The notes below the pieces were generated by a model. The model was not told where the DNA came from. It did no database searches and saw nothing but the letters and a program-made list of their open reading frames with translations. The position numbers and the translations under genes are program-made. This document shows, in pieces, positions 6,105-12,147 of a DNA stretch of 15,475 nt; position 1 is the stretch's first letter, and every line of letters starts with the position of its first letter. The stretch comes from Lentzea sp. (lineage in GTDB: Bacteria > Actinomycetota > Actinomycetes > Mycobacteriales > Pseudonocardiaceae): contig JASLAV010000150.1 of assembly GCA_030146905.1 (NCBI GenBank), forward strand, positions 1-15,475. Reading direction: 5' to 3'.

Positions 6105-7139
6105 TCACGCGTAGCGGTCTTCGTTGAAGTCGATGCCCACTGCTGACATGCCTAGATCGCGGCCCATGGCGTCCAGCACGTCGACCATCTCCAGGCCGCT
6201 CAGCCAGTCGCGGGGGAGTGCGTCGGTGCCGTGCAGTGCGCCGAGGACGTTGCCGGTCAGTGCCGCCGTGGCATCGCTGCCGCCGGAGTGGTTGGCGGCG
6301 GCGCGCATCGCGTCCACGAACTGCGACGGCTTCGGGTGCGTCAGCACGGTGTAGACGGCGATCGCCAGCGCTTCCGGGCCGGTCCAGCCGCTGCCCAGGC
6401 GGTCTACGCGCACGGACGACGAGCCGTCGTGCTCCTCCGCCAGCACCACGGCCCGCGTCAGCACCGTCGCCGTGTAGGTGTCGTCGCGCAGCACTCGGCC
6501 GATGACCTGGTCGATCGCTTCGCGGATCGGCCTGCCCTTCACGGCGAGCAGGTGGACCAGCAACGCCAGCGCGCCGCCGGACACCCAGCCGCCCGTGCCG
6601 CCGTGCGTCAACGCGGCGAACCGGCAGCCGAGGTCGTAGGCGATGGCCGCGGACGGAGCGAAACCGGCGGGTGCGGTGCGCGTGACGCCGTTGCAGCCCG
6701 ACGACTCGTTGTGCGGGTTCTCCGGTGTGGACGGTGTCTCGGCCGCCAGCGCGCGCAGGCACGTCAGGCCCGGTGAGCGGCTCTCGTACAGCCGTTCGTC
6801 CGCGAGCAGGCCCACCGCGCCGTGTTCGGGGGCCGGCTGCTGCTGGGTGATCAGCCAGCGCCGGTAGCTGTGCCACACCATCTCCGACGGCTCCCACTCG
6901 CCCGTCCGCTTGCCGCGCACGTACGCGCGCAGGTAGCCGTCGGCGGTGAAGAGCGTGAGCTGGGTGTCGTCGGTGAACAGGGCGGGTTTCGGCGGCCCCA
7001 GAACACCCTCTGGGCCGTGCTCGCGCTGGATGTCCGCCCAGCCGAGGTACTGCACAGGTGCGCCGAGCGCATCACCGAGTGCGCCGCCGAGAAGACACCC
7101 GGCGCCGCGGTCAACCACGGAGTTCCGATCTCGCGGCAC
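6105..7139 (-). CDS. ADP-ribosylglycohydrolase (DraG/ARH) family protein
   Basis: Cytoplasmic protein of 344 residues in the dinuclear-metal ADP-ribosylglycohydrolase family, which removes ADP-ribose from proteins, nucleic acids or small metabolites; some members have other substrates. Visible motifs are GCLLGGALGDALGAP near the N-terminus, the metal-site FTDDTQLTLF (Thr56-Asp57-Asp58-Thr59), HGGTGGWVSGGALALLVHLL in the middle, and NHSGGSDATAALTGNVLGAL (Asn283 to about 302), whose Asp289 and Thr291 complete the usual metal site. The GTG start at 7139 has no ribosome-binding site but is preceded at the right distance by a -10-like TACTGT, suggesting a leaderless message; GTG at 7118 is the alternative start. 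It is divergent from the SARP regulator, 103 bp away. No ADP-ribosyltransferase gene is present in the window, so the target is unknown. Confidence 0.9.
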   Translation of the reverse strand: MPRDRNSVVDRGAGCLLGGALGDALGAPVQYLGWADIQREHGPEGVLGPPKPALFTDDTQLTLFTADGYLRAYVRGKRTGEWEPSEMVWHSYRRWLITQQQPAPEHGAVGLLADERLYESRSPGLTCLRALAAETPSTPENPHNESSGCNGVTRTAPAGFAPSAAIAYDLGCRFAALTHGGTGGWVSGGALALLVHLLAVKGRPIREAIDQVIGRVLRDDTYTATVLTRAVVLAEEHDGSSSVRVDRLGSGWTGPEALAIAVYTVLTHPKPSQFVDAMRAAANHSGGSDATAALTGNVLGALHGTDALPRDWLSGLEMVDVLDAMGRDLGMSAVGIDFNEDRYA

Positions 7140-7145
7140 GCGTGA

Positions 7146-7151
7146 ACAGTA
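7146..7151 (-). promoter_or_regulatory. Candidate -10 element for a leaderless transcript
   Basis: On the minus strand, TACTGT is followed by 6 nt (TCACGC) and then the GTG start codon at 7139. This fits the TANNNT -10 consensus and places the transcription start on or next to the start codon. No strong -35 hexamer is visible. The absence of any Shine-Dalgarno sequence at this GTG supports leaderless translation. Confidence 0.45.
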
Positions 7152-7232
7152 GCGAACGGCGAAACCCCGGCTGAACTTGTATCTGAGACACCCCCTCTGC
7201 CACCTGTTGAAGTAACGAGATCAGCGCGGGAG

Positions 7233-7241
7233 AAGGAGGGG
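7233..7241 (+). promoter_or_regulatory. Strong ribosome-binding site of the SARP gene
   Basis: AAGGAGGGG lies directly before the ATG at 7243. It fixes the start of the regulator and is the most consensus-like ribosome-binding site in the window. Confidence 0.85.
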
Positions 7242-7242
7242 C

Positions 7243-10008
7243 ATGCGGAGCAAAACCGGACTCGAGTTCGGCGTGCTCGGTCCACTCCAGGTGCTCGCGG
7301 ACGGAAGGCTCGTGCAGCTGGGCCGCCGCGGCATGCGCGGACTGCTGGCCATGCTCGTCGTCGAGGCGAACCGGCCCGTCTCGATCGACCAGATCGTCGA
7401 CGCGCTGTGGACGGACGCGCCGCCGGCCACCGCACGGACGATCGTGCACGGCTACGTCTCGCGGTTGCGCAAGGTGCTGGAGGAGTCGGACCCGACGGGC
7501 TCGGCCTCCATCCGCACCACGCCGACCGGCTACCAGCTGACCGTGGACCCGTGGCGTCTCGACCTGCACCGCGCCAAGCAGCTCGTGGCGTCCTCCCGCG
7601 GCAAGCCCGCCGCCATCAGGGCGGGCTTGCTGCGCGAGGCGCTGGGGCTGTGGCGCGGGCCGGTGCTCGCCGACGTACCCGGTGACCCGATGACCTCCGA
7701 CCTCGAGGAGCTGCGGCTGTCGGCGCTGGAGGAGCGCATCGACGCCGAGCTCGAGCTCGGCCGCCACCTGGAGCTGGTGGGCGAGCTGCGCGGGTTGTGC
7801 ACCGAGTACCCGTTCCGGGAACGCCTCGTCGCCCACAGCATGCGCGCCCTGTACCGCTCGGGGCAGCGCGCCGACGCGCTGGAGGCCTACCAGCGGTTCC
7901 ACCGCCGCGCGGTCGACGAGCTGGGCATCGACCCCGGTCCCCAGCTGCGGTTGCTGCACGAGCAGGTGCTGCGCGACGACCCCGCGCTGAGCGTGGTCGG
8001 CCCGGTGGAGTCGCGTCCCGTCGCTCCGCGGGCGGGAATCGTGGCACCGGCGCTGCTGCCCGCCTCCGCGTCGCGGCTGTTCGGCCGTGACGACGACAAG
8101 AAGTGGCTGGACGACGTCTGCGCCGGCAGGAACCTGCTCGCGACGACCGTGGCGGTGTTGACCGGCCCGCCCGGTGTCGGCAAGAGCGCGCTGGCGACCA
8201 CGTGGGGCCACGAGAACTCCGAGATGTTCCAGCACGGCGCGCTGTTCGCGTCGCTCGGCGACGCCGAACCGGGTGAGGTGCTGACCAGGTTCCTGGTGGC
8301 GCTGGGTGTTCCCGCGGACGGCGTGCCGGTCGCGGTGGAGGACCGCGTCGGGCTGTACCGGTCGTTGCTCAGCCGCCGCCGCGTGCTGGTGGTGCTCGAC
8401 GACGCGACCGCGTTCGAGCAGGTGCAGCCGCTGCTGCCGCCGGGTTCCGGCTCGGTGGTGCTGGTGACGTCGCGCAGCAAGATGGAACGGCTGGTCGTCA
8501 CGAACAGCGCCCGCGTGCGCAAGCTCGGGCCGCTGGACGACGACGCTGCGCGCGAGCTGGTGGACGACGTGCTGGGCAAGCCGCTGTCCACCGAGGACCC
8601 GGTGGCGTCCCGCAAGCTCGCCGAGCTGTGCGGCGGGCTGCCGCTGGCGCTGCGGGTGGCCGCGGCGAAGCTGGTGACCAGTCCCGAGTGGACCGTCGAG
8701 GAGCTGGTGGGGGAGCTGGCCGACGACGGTCACCGGATGCGCGGCCTGGACCTGCCGGAAGCCGGCGTGGGGGTGTCGCGGGCGCTGGACCTGTCGACCC
8801 GCGACCTGCCGGTCGAACTCGGTGAGACGTTCCAGTCGGTCGGCCTGGCACCCAGCAGGTGGATGTCACCGCACGCCGTGGCGGCGCTGACCCGCACGCG
8901 CGTCGAGTCGGCCCGGTCGAGGCTGAGCCAGCTCGTCGAGGTGAACCTGCTGGTCGAGCCGTGGCCGGACGGGTTCACGATGCACGAGCTGGTGCGCCTG
9001 TACGTGCGGGGAGCGGGCCGTCCCGACCGGGATTCGTTGCGGCGCCTGGTGAACTACTACCTCGTCGCGTGCGACCACGTCCGCCGGGCCATCCGCCCGG
9101 CACGCGACGGGCTCGACTTCGCGTTGCGGGACAACGGATCCACGGCGTTGCCGGCGTTCACCGACCCGATCGACTGGTTCGACCAGGAATGGCCCAACGT
9201 CGTCGCGGTCGTGCACGCGTCCGCGGAGGCGGGCCTGCACGACCAGGTGTGGCAGCTCGTGAGGTTGTTGCACCCCTACGCGACCGTGCGCGCGCTCACG
9301 GGGGAGTGGGTGGCGCTGGTCGGGTTCGGGCTGGCCGCGGCCGAGGTGACGGGGAGCCGCCTCGGCCAGGTCCTGATGCTCGACACGACCTACACGACGA
9401 ACGCCCGGCTGGGACGTCCCGTCCTGCTGCCGGACGCCCGCCGTGCGCACCGGCTCGCGACCGAGCTGGGCGAGCGCCAGTACCTGGTGCTGACGCTCGC
9501 CCAGCTCGCCGACGTCCTGTTCCGGCTGCACCAGCACGACGAGGCGCTGCTGCACTTCTGGGAGTCCGTCCAGCTCGCGCAGCAGTCCGGCGACGTCGTG
9601 GGAGAGGGTCACGGCCTGAACAACGTCGCGCAGGTCGAACAGGCCCGCGGACACGTGGAAGTGGCGCTGCAGCACCAGGTCCAGGCCGTCGAGGTCTACC
9701 GCCGCTCCGGCGACCAGGTGGCGTTGATCCGCGGTCTGGCCAACCTGGCGGAGCTCCACCTGCAGGCGGGAACCCTCGACCAGGCCGAGTCGCTCGCCAG
9801 GCAGGTCGTCGACCAGGCCGCGGTGGCCGGGGTGACCCACCTGGAGGGCTTCGGCCGCCACGTGCTCGGCGAAGTGTTGCTCCGGCGGGCGGAATGGGTT
9901 GCTGCGGCAGCAGAGTTGACGGAGGCGCTGCGCCTGTACTCGCAGGTCAACTCGGCCCGTGCGGTCGAGGTGCGCGCCACTTTGGACGCGATGTCGTCCG
10001 AGGTTTAG
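7243..10008 (+). CDS. AfsR/SARP-family transcriptional regulator with NB-ARC ATPase and TPR domains
   Basis: A 921-residue multidomain regulator, close to the size of AfsR-type large SARPs, which activate secondary-metabolite or developmental genes. Domains in order: OmpR-like winged helix (about 8-102, starting FGVLGPLQVLADGR, with QIVDALWTDAPPATARTIVHGYVSRLRK); bacterial transcriptional activator (BTAD) domain (about 105-250, ending LGIDPGPQLRLLHEQVL); NB-ARC/STAND ATPase with Walker A TGPPGVGKS (307-315), Walker B VLVVLDD (381-387) and GGLPLAL (464-470); and helical TPR repeats (about 640-910). All key ATPase residues are present. It probably binds ATP and oligomerises in response to a signal; Ser/Thr phosphorylation is known for AfsR but cannot be seen here. 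No biosynthetic gene cluster lies within the window, so its targets are unknown. It is divergently paired with an ADP-ribosylglycohydrolase gene. Confidence 0.95.
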   Translation: MRSKTGLEFGVLGPLQVLADGRLVQLGRRGMRGLLAMLVVEANRPVSIDQIVDALWTDAPPATARTIVHGYVSRLRKVLEESDPTGSASIRTTPTGYQLTVDPWRLDLHRAKQLVASSRGKPAAIRAGLLREALGLWRGPVLADVPGDPMTSDLEELRLSALEERIDAELELGRHLELVGELRGLCTEYPFRERLVAHSMRALYRSGQRADALEAYQRFHRRAVDELGIDPGPQLRLLHEQVLRDDPALSVVGPVESRPVAPRAGIVAPALLPASASRLFGRDDDKKWLDDVCAGRNLLATTVAVLTGPPGVGKSALATTWGHENSEMFQHGALFASLGDAEPGEVLTRFLVALGVPADGVPVAVEDRVGLYRSLLSRRRVLVVLDDATAFEQVQPLLPPGSGSVVLVTSRSKMERLVVTNSARVRKLGPLDDDAARELVDDVLGKPLSTEDPVASRKLAELCGGLPLALRVAAAKLVTSPEWTVEELVGELADDGHRMRGLDLPEAGVGVSRALDLSTRDLPVELGETFQSVGLAPSRWMSPHAVAALTRTRVESARSRLSQLVEVNLLVEPWPDGFTMHELVRLYVRGAGRPDRDSLRRLVNYYLVACDHVRRAIRPARDGLDFALRDNGSTALPAFTDPIDWFDQEWPNVVAVVHASAEAGLHDQVWQLVRLLHPYATVRALTGEWVALVGFGLAAAEVTGSRLGQVLMLDTTYTTNARLGRPVLLPDARRAHRLATELGERQYLVLTLAQLADVLFRLHQHDEALLHFWESVQLAQQSGDVVGEGHGLNNVAQVEQARGHVEVALQHQVQAVEVYRRSGDQVALIRGLANLAELHLQAGTLDQAESLARQVVDQAAVAGVTHLEGFGRHVLGEVLLRRAEWVAAAAELTEALRLYSQVNSARAVEVRATLDAMSSEV
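7597..7634 (+). other. Strong hairpin inside the SARP coding sequence
   Basis: CGCGGCAAGCCCGCC (7597-7611) pairs with GGCGGGCTTGCTGCG (7620-7634) over 15 positions with a single G-T wobble and an 8-nt loop. It falls in the BTAD-coding part. It may be chance in GC-rich coding DNA, but the stem is as long as the terminators in the window. Confidence 0.5.
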
Positions 10009-10107
10009 TGAGCGTTTAGTCGTCTGGGCCCAAAACATGGGATGTTGGACGTGCAGGCAGCCGAGTGGGGGATTGCCGAGGGGGGTAAGGCGGCCTGCGG
10101 TGAAGGG

Positions 10108-10143
10108 GCCCGACCGGCATTCGGGGGAGAGTGCCGGTCGGGC
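10108..10143. terminator. Terminator hairpin between SARP and GDSL hydrolase genes
   Basis: GCCCGACCGGCA (10108-10119) and TGCCGGTCGGGC (10132-10143) form a perfect 12-bp stem with a 12-nt loop, followed on + by TTT. It sits 99 nt after the SARP stop and 6 nt from the stop of the convergent GDSL gene, so it can serve both. Confidence 0.75.
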
Positions 10144-10149
10144 TTTCCG

Positions 10150-10932
10150 CTAGGGCTTGTCCACGCAACGCGCCATCGGCAGCAGCTCGGGACGCTTCGG
10201 CGCCAGCCCGTCGCCCATCGACTCGCCCCGCAGCTGCCGCCCGATCCACGGCACGACGTGCTCGCGGGCCCACTTCAGGTCGGCCTTGCGCTGGGTGACC
10301 CAGTCGGTGTGCGCGAGAGCGGGCCACGGCTCGTTCCACGAGTGGTCGTCCGTCAGCCCGAGCACCTGCGCCGCCTTGAGCGCGACCCGCTGGTGGCCCT
10401 CCGGCGACAGGTGCAGCCGGTCCTCGCTCCACGCGCGACGGTCGTGCAGCACGTGCATCGACCACAGGTCGACCATGCGGCAGTGGTAGCGCTCGGCGAT
10501 CGACCACAGGTGCGTGTTGTAGATGGCGACCTTGCCCCGGATGCTCCTGAGCAAGGGCGTCGCCCTGGTGTCGAAGCCGGTGAAGATCACGACGTCGCAC
10601 CCGGCGGACCTGAGGTCGGCCACGGCCACCTCGTAGACCTCCGCCAGCGCGTCCGGGTCGCTGTTCGGGGTCAGGATGTCGTTGCCGCCCCCGCAGAACG
10701 TCACCAGGTCGGGCTTGAGGGAGATCGCGAGCGGCACCTGCTCGTCGATGATCTCCTGCAGCATCTTGCCCCTGACCGCGAGGTTGGCGTACCTGAACTC
10801 GGGCGCCCTCGCGGCCATCATGTTCGCCAGCCGGTCCGCCCAGCCGACGTAGGTGTCTCCCGGGCCCGGGTCGTCCATTCCCTCGGTGAAGCTGTCCCCC
10901 AGGGACACGAGACTGTTCCATCGCAGCAGCAC
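10150..10932 (-). CDS. SGNH/GDSL-family hydrolase
   Basis: A 260-residue esterase or lipase of the SGNH fold, without a signal peptide or TM segment, so likely cytoplasmic. Block I is SLGDSFTEG with nucleophile Ser14; the block II Gly is probably Gly55 (NLAVRGKML); block III is GGGNDIL with Asn84; block V is DRLHLSPEGH with Asp171 and His174. All four SGNH residues are therefore present. I chose the GTG at 10932 because AAGGGGGA lies 4 nt upstream; an upstream TTG at 10953 lies before that ribosome-binding site. Actinobacteria carry many such intracellular paralogs, often with unknown ester substrates, and nothing in the neighbourhood narrows the substrate. It converges on the SARP gene, and a 271-bp spacer separates it from the next candidate gene. 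Confidence 0.92.
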   Translation of the reverse strand: MLLRWNSLVSLGDSFTEGMDDPGPGDTYVGWADRLANMMAARAPEFRYANLAVRGKMLQEIIDEQVPLAISLKPDLVTFCGGGNDILTPNSDPDALAEVYEVAVADLRSAGCDVVIFTGFDTRATPLLRSIRGKVAIYNTHLWSIAERYHCRMVDLWSMHVLHDRRAWSEDRLHLSPEGHQRVALKAAQVLGLTDDHSWNEPWPALAHTDWVTQRKADLKWAREHVVPWIGRQLRGESMGDGLAPKRPELLPMARCVDKP

Positions 10933-11055
10933 TACATCCCCCTTACCGTCCAACTGACCCTGCTCGTCCGGGCTGACCTGCCCCCTGCTCGATCCGCGGC
11001 TGATCGGGCTCTTCCGCGGCTCCCGGACGCGGGCGACCAGTTAGCATGCACAACG

Positions 11056-11097
11056 AACCGCTGGTTACGCCACCGTCGGTTACGACAGCGTAGGTTT
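11056..11097. promoter_or_regulatory. GGTTACG direct repeats, candidate operator/promoter
   Basis: GGTTACG occurs at 11063-11069 and 11078-11084, exactly 15 nt apart, flanked by an AACC-GCT-GGTT palindrome (11056-11066) and by TACG-ACAG-CGTA (11081-11092). The block sits between the minus-strand GDSL gene and the + strand candidate gene, where regulatory DNA is expected. The motif is reminiscent of operators of actinobacterial TetR regulators of lipid genes, but this is pattern memory only. Confidence 0.35.
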
Positions 11098-11203
11098 TGT
11101 CGCGGTGGGTGACGATTCTTTTACCACTCGATCGAGGGAAGCTTGAGGGGAATCCTGGGGATTCGTCTCATTTGTCACGCGATTGGTCGCTACCTTCTGC
11201 CAG

Positions 11204-11602
11204 GTGCGTTCTGGTTTGCCGCTTCCTTCCATTTCCCTCGGTGTCGCGCTTGTCACAGCCGGGGTCCTCGCCGGGATCGTGGTGAGTGCCGGGGGTGGGG
11301 TGCGCTTCGGGTCTCCTGCTCCTGGTGATCCTTCCGTGGCTGATATCGGCGGGGATCAGCCTCCTATGGAGTTCTCGCCATCGGTTGCTGCGACCACGTC
11401 CGTGGTCCGGTCTCTGACCGTGCCTGTTCCCGGGGTGTCTTCTGGGCGGCCTGTGGTCACTTCGCCGCCTCACTCGAATCCTGTGGTCACTCCTGAGGCT
11501 GGGGCTTCTGTGGAGGAGAGTGTTGTGGGGACGACTGTGGTGCCGGTTCTTTCTGTGCCGTCGTCTGTGTTGCCCTCGTCTTCGGATGTGCTGGTTCCGT
11601 AG
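11204..11602 (+). CDS. Hypothetical small membrane-anchored or secreted Ser/Pro/Val-rich protein
   Basis: I do not recognise this protein. The 132-residue frame from the GTG at 11204 begins VRSGLPLP and is followed by a clear hydrophobic helix (about residues 9-29, SISLGVALVTAGVLAGIVVS). The rest is a low-complexity tail rich in Ser, Thr, Val and Pro, typical of cell-wall-spanning or secreted tails. The third codon position is mainly G, C or T with few A. No ribosome-binding site precedes the GTG, but TACCTT (11191-11196) lies 7 nt before it and could be the -10 of a leaderless message. A TTG at 11183 is an alternative start. Codon use is more T-ending than in the neighbouring genes, so it could be lineage-specific, or the frame could be spurious. 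The opposite-strand frame is Arg/His-rich and less protein-like. Confidence 0.42.
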   Translation: MRSGLPLPSISLGVALVTAGVLAGIVVSAGGGVRFGSPAPGDPSVADIGGDQPPMEFSPSVAATTSVVRSLTVPVPGVSSGRPVVTSPPHSNPVVTPEAGASVEESVVGTTVVPVLSVPSSVLPSSSDVLVP

Positions 11603-11624
11603 GGGGTTCCTGGGTTTCAGACTG

Positions 11625-11639
11625 CGGGGCTCCGCCCCG
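11625..11639. terminator. GC hairpin downstream of the small candidate gene
   Basis: CGGGGC (11625-11630) and GCCCCG (11634-11639) enclose a TCC loop, 22 nt after the 11602 stop. This short GGGGCTCCGCCCC palindrome resembles motifs seen dispersed in actinomycete intergenic DNA. It could terminate transcripts in either direction; it has no T tract. Confidence 0.45.
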
Positions 11640-11767
11640 GACCCCGTCAGCTGATCAAGGACCGGCCAGCGCGGCGGGCGGGTTGATGGCACGCCTGTTG
11701 CTTATCGCGGCCGCGCGTTGGGTTGGTTGGCTGGGTTCGGTGGGGTGGTCAAATCGGCTCGGCTTCG

Positions 11768-11849
11768 GCTCGCCTTCGGCCTTGCGCTGGAGGGTCGGCT
11801 CGTCTGCGGCTTCGCGTGGGTTTGCGGCTCACCTTCAGCTGCGCTGGAG
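11768..11849 (+). repeat. Imperfect direct repeat
   Basis: GCTCGCCTTCGGCCTTGCGCTGGAG starts at 11768 and recurs as GCTCACCTTCAGCTGCGCTGGAG at 11827-11849, differing by two substitutions and a 2-nt deletion. The copies are 59 nt apart within the G/T-rich non-coding stretch. Confidence 0.55.
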
Positions 11850-11955
11850 GTGCTCGGTTTGGCTTTGCCGGAGTGTCAGACCTGCTCTGTACGTTGAATC
11901 GCGGGGGAGCCTTCATCCAAGGGGACGCCTGCGCGAGCCTGCCTGGACGGGAGAA

Positions 11956-12139
11956 CCCCCGCAGCGACCTGGGCGCGTTGGGTCGCTGCGGGGGCCGTTG
12001 GCCTTTCCGAGGGGCGCCGCCGCCGTTGGCCCCTCGGAAAGGGTTGGGCCACTGCCAGGGGCGCCGCCGCCGATGGCCCCGGGCAGTGGGGTTTGGCCGT
12101 CTCAGGGGAGTGCCGCCGCCGGTGTTTCCCCTGAGACGG
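11956..12139. repeat. Tandem array of four hairpins with conserved loops and variable, still-paired stems
   Basis: Four hairpins follow one another. A: arms 11956-11969 and 11981-11994, 14 bp perfect, 11-nt loop. B: 12002-12015 and 12029-12042, 14 bp perfect, 13-nt loop GCCGCCGCCGTTG. C: 12049-12062 and 12076-12089, 14 positions with one A-G mismatch, 13-nt loop GCCGCCGCCGATG. D: 12097-12109 and 12127-12139, 13 bp plus one G-T wobble, with GCCGCCGCCG in the loop. Start-to-start spacing is 46, 47 and 48 nt, and linkers are 6-7 nt variants of GTTGG. In B, C and D the inner stem is AGGGG with its complement, whereas the outer stem differs completely (CCTTTCCG, CCACTGCC, CCGTCTC) and its partner changes to match. 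D ends 8 nt from the minus-strand kinase stop, so the array could form a structured 3' UTR or tandem terminator there. Its function is unknown. Confidence 0.85.
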
Positions 12140-12147
12140 GGTCTGTG

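Larger units (their letters stand above)
11603..12147. other. Non-coding, repeat-rich stretch (545 bp)
   Basis: No gene is supported between the small candidate gene and the minus-strand kinase gene. The + strand is notably rich in G and T. It holds, in order: a GC hairpin (11625-11639), an imperfect direct repeat (11768-11849), an unstructured part to about 11950, and the four-hairpin array at 11956-12139. Open frames on both strands run through these elements but yield Gly/Pro/Arg-rich sequence without start signals, and one continues antisense into the kinase gene. Confidence 0.7.

Noticed and set aside
7111..8733. 540-codon minus-strand open frame over the SARP gene
   Set aside because: The sequence is His/Gln/Arg-rich without any family resemblance and is fully antisense to a well-supported regulator; the 8866-10038 minus frame is the same kind of shadow.
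8859..10019. Second + strand frame inside the SARP gene
   Set aside because: Arg/Gly/Pro-rich shadow of the real frame; the SARP TPR region is intact in its own frame, so there is no frameshift.
10037..10153. Small ORF after the SARP gene (starts MGCWTCRQ)
   Set aside because: No ribosome-binding site, it reads through the terminator hairpin at 10108-10143, and its composition is not protein-like beyond a CxxC.
11168..11692. Minus-strand 174-codon frame opposite the small candidate gene
   Set aside because: Arg/His/Pro-rich low complexity with no start signal; the + strand frame has a real hydrophobic helix and is the better choice.
11956..12139. CRISPR array or integron attC array
   Set aside because: No identical direct repeats separated by unique spacers, no cas or integrase genes, and the variable part is within paired stems, not between repeats.
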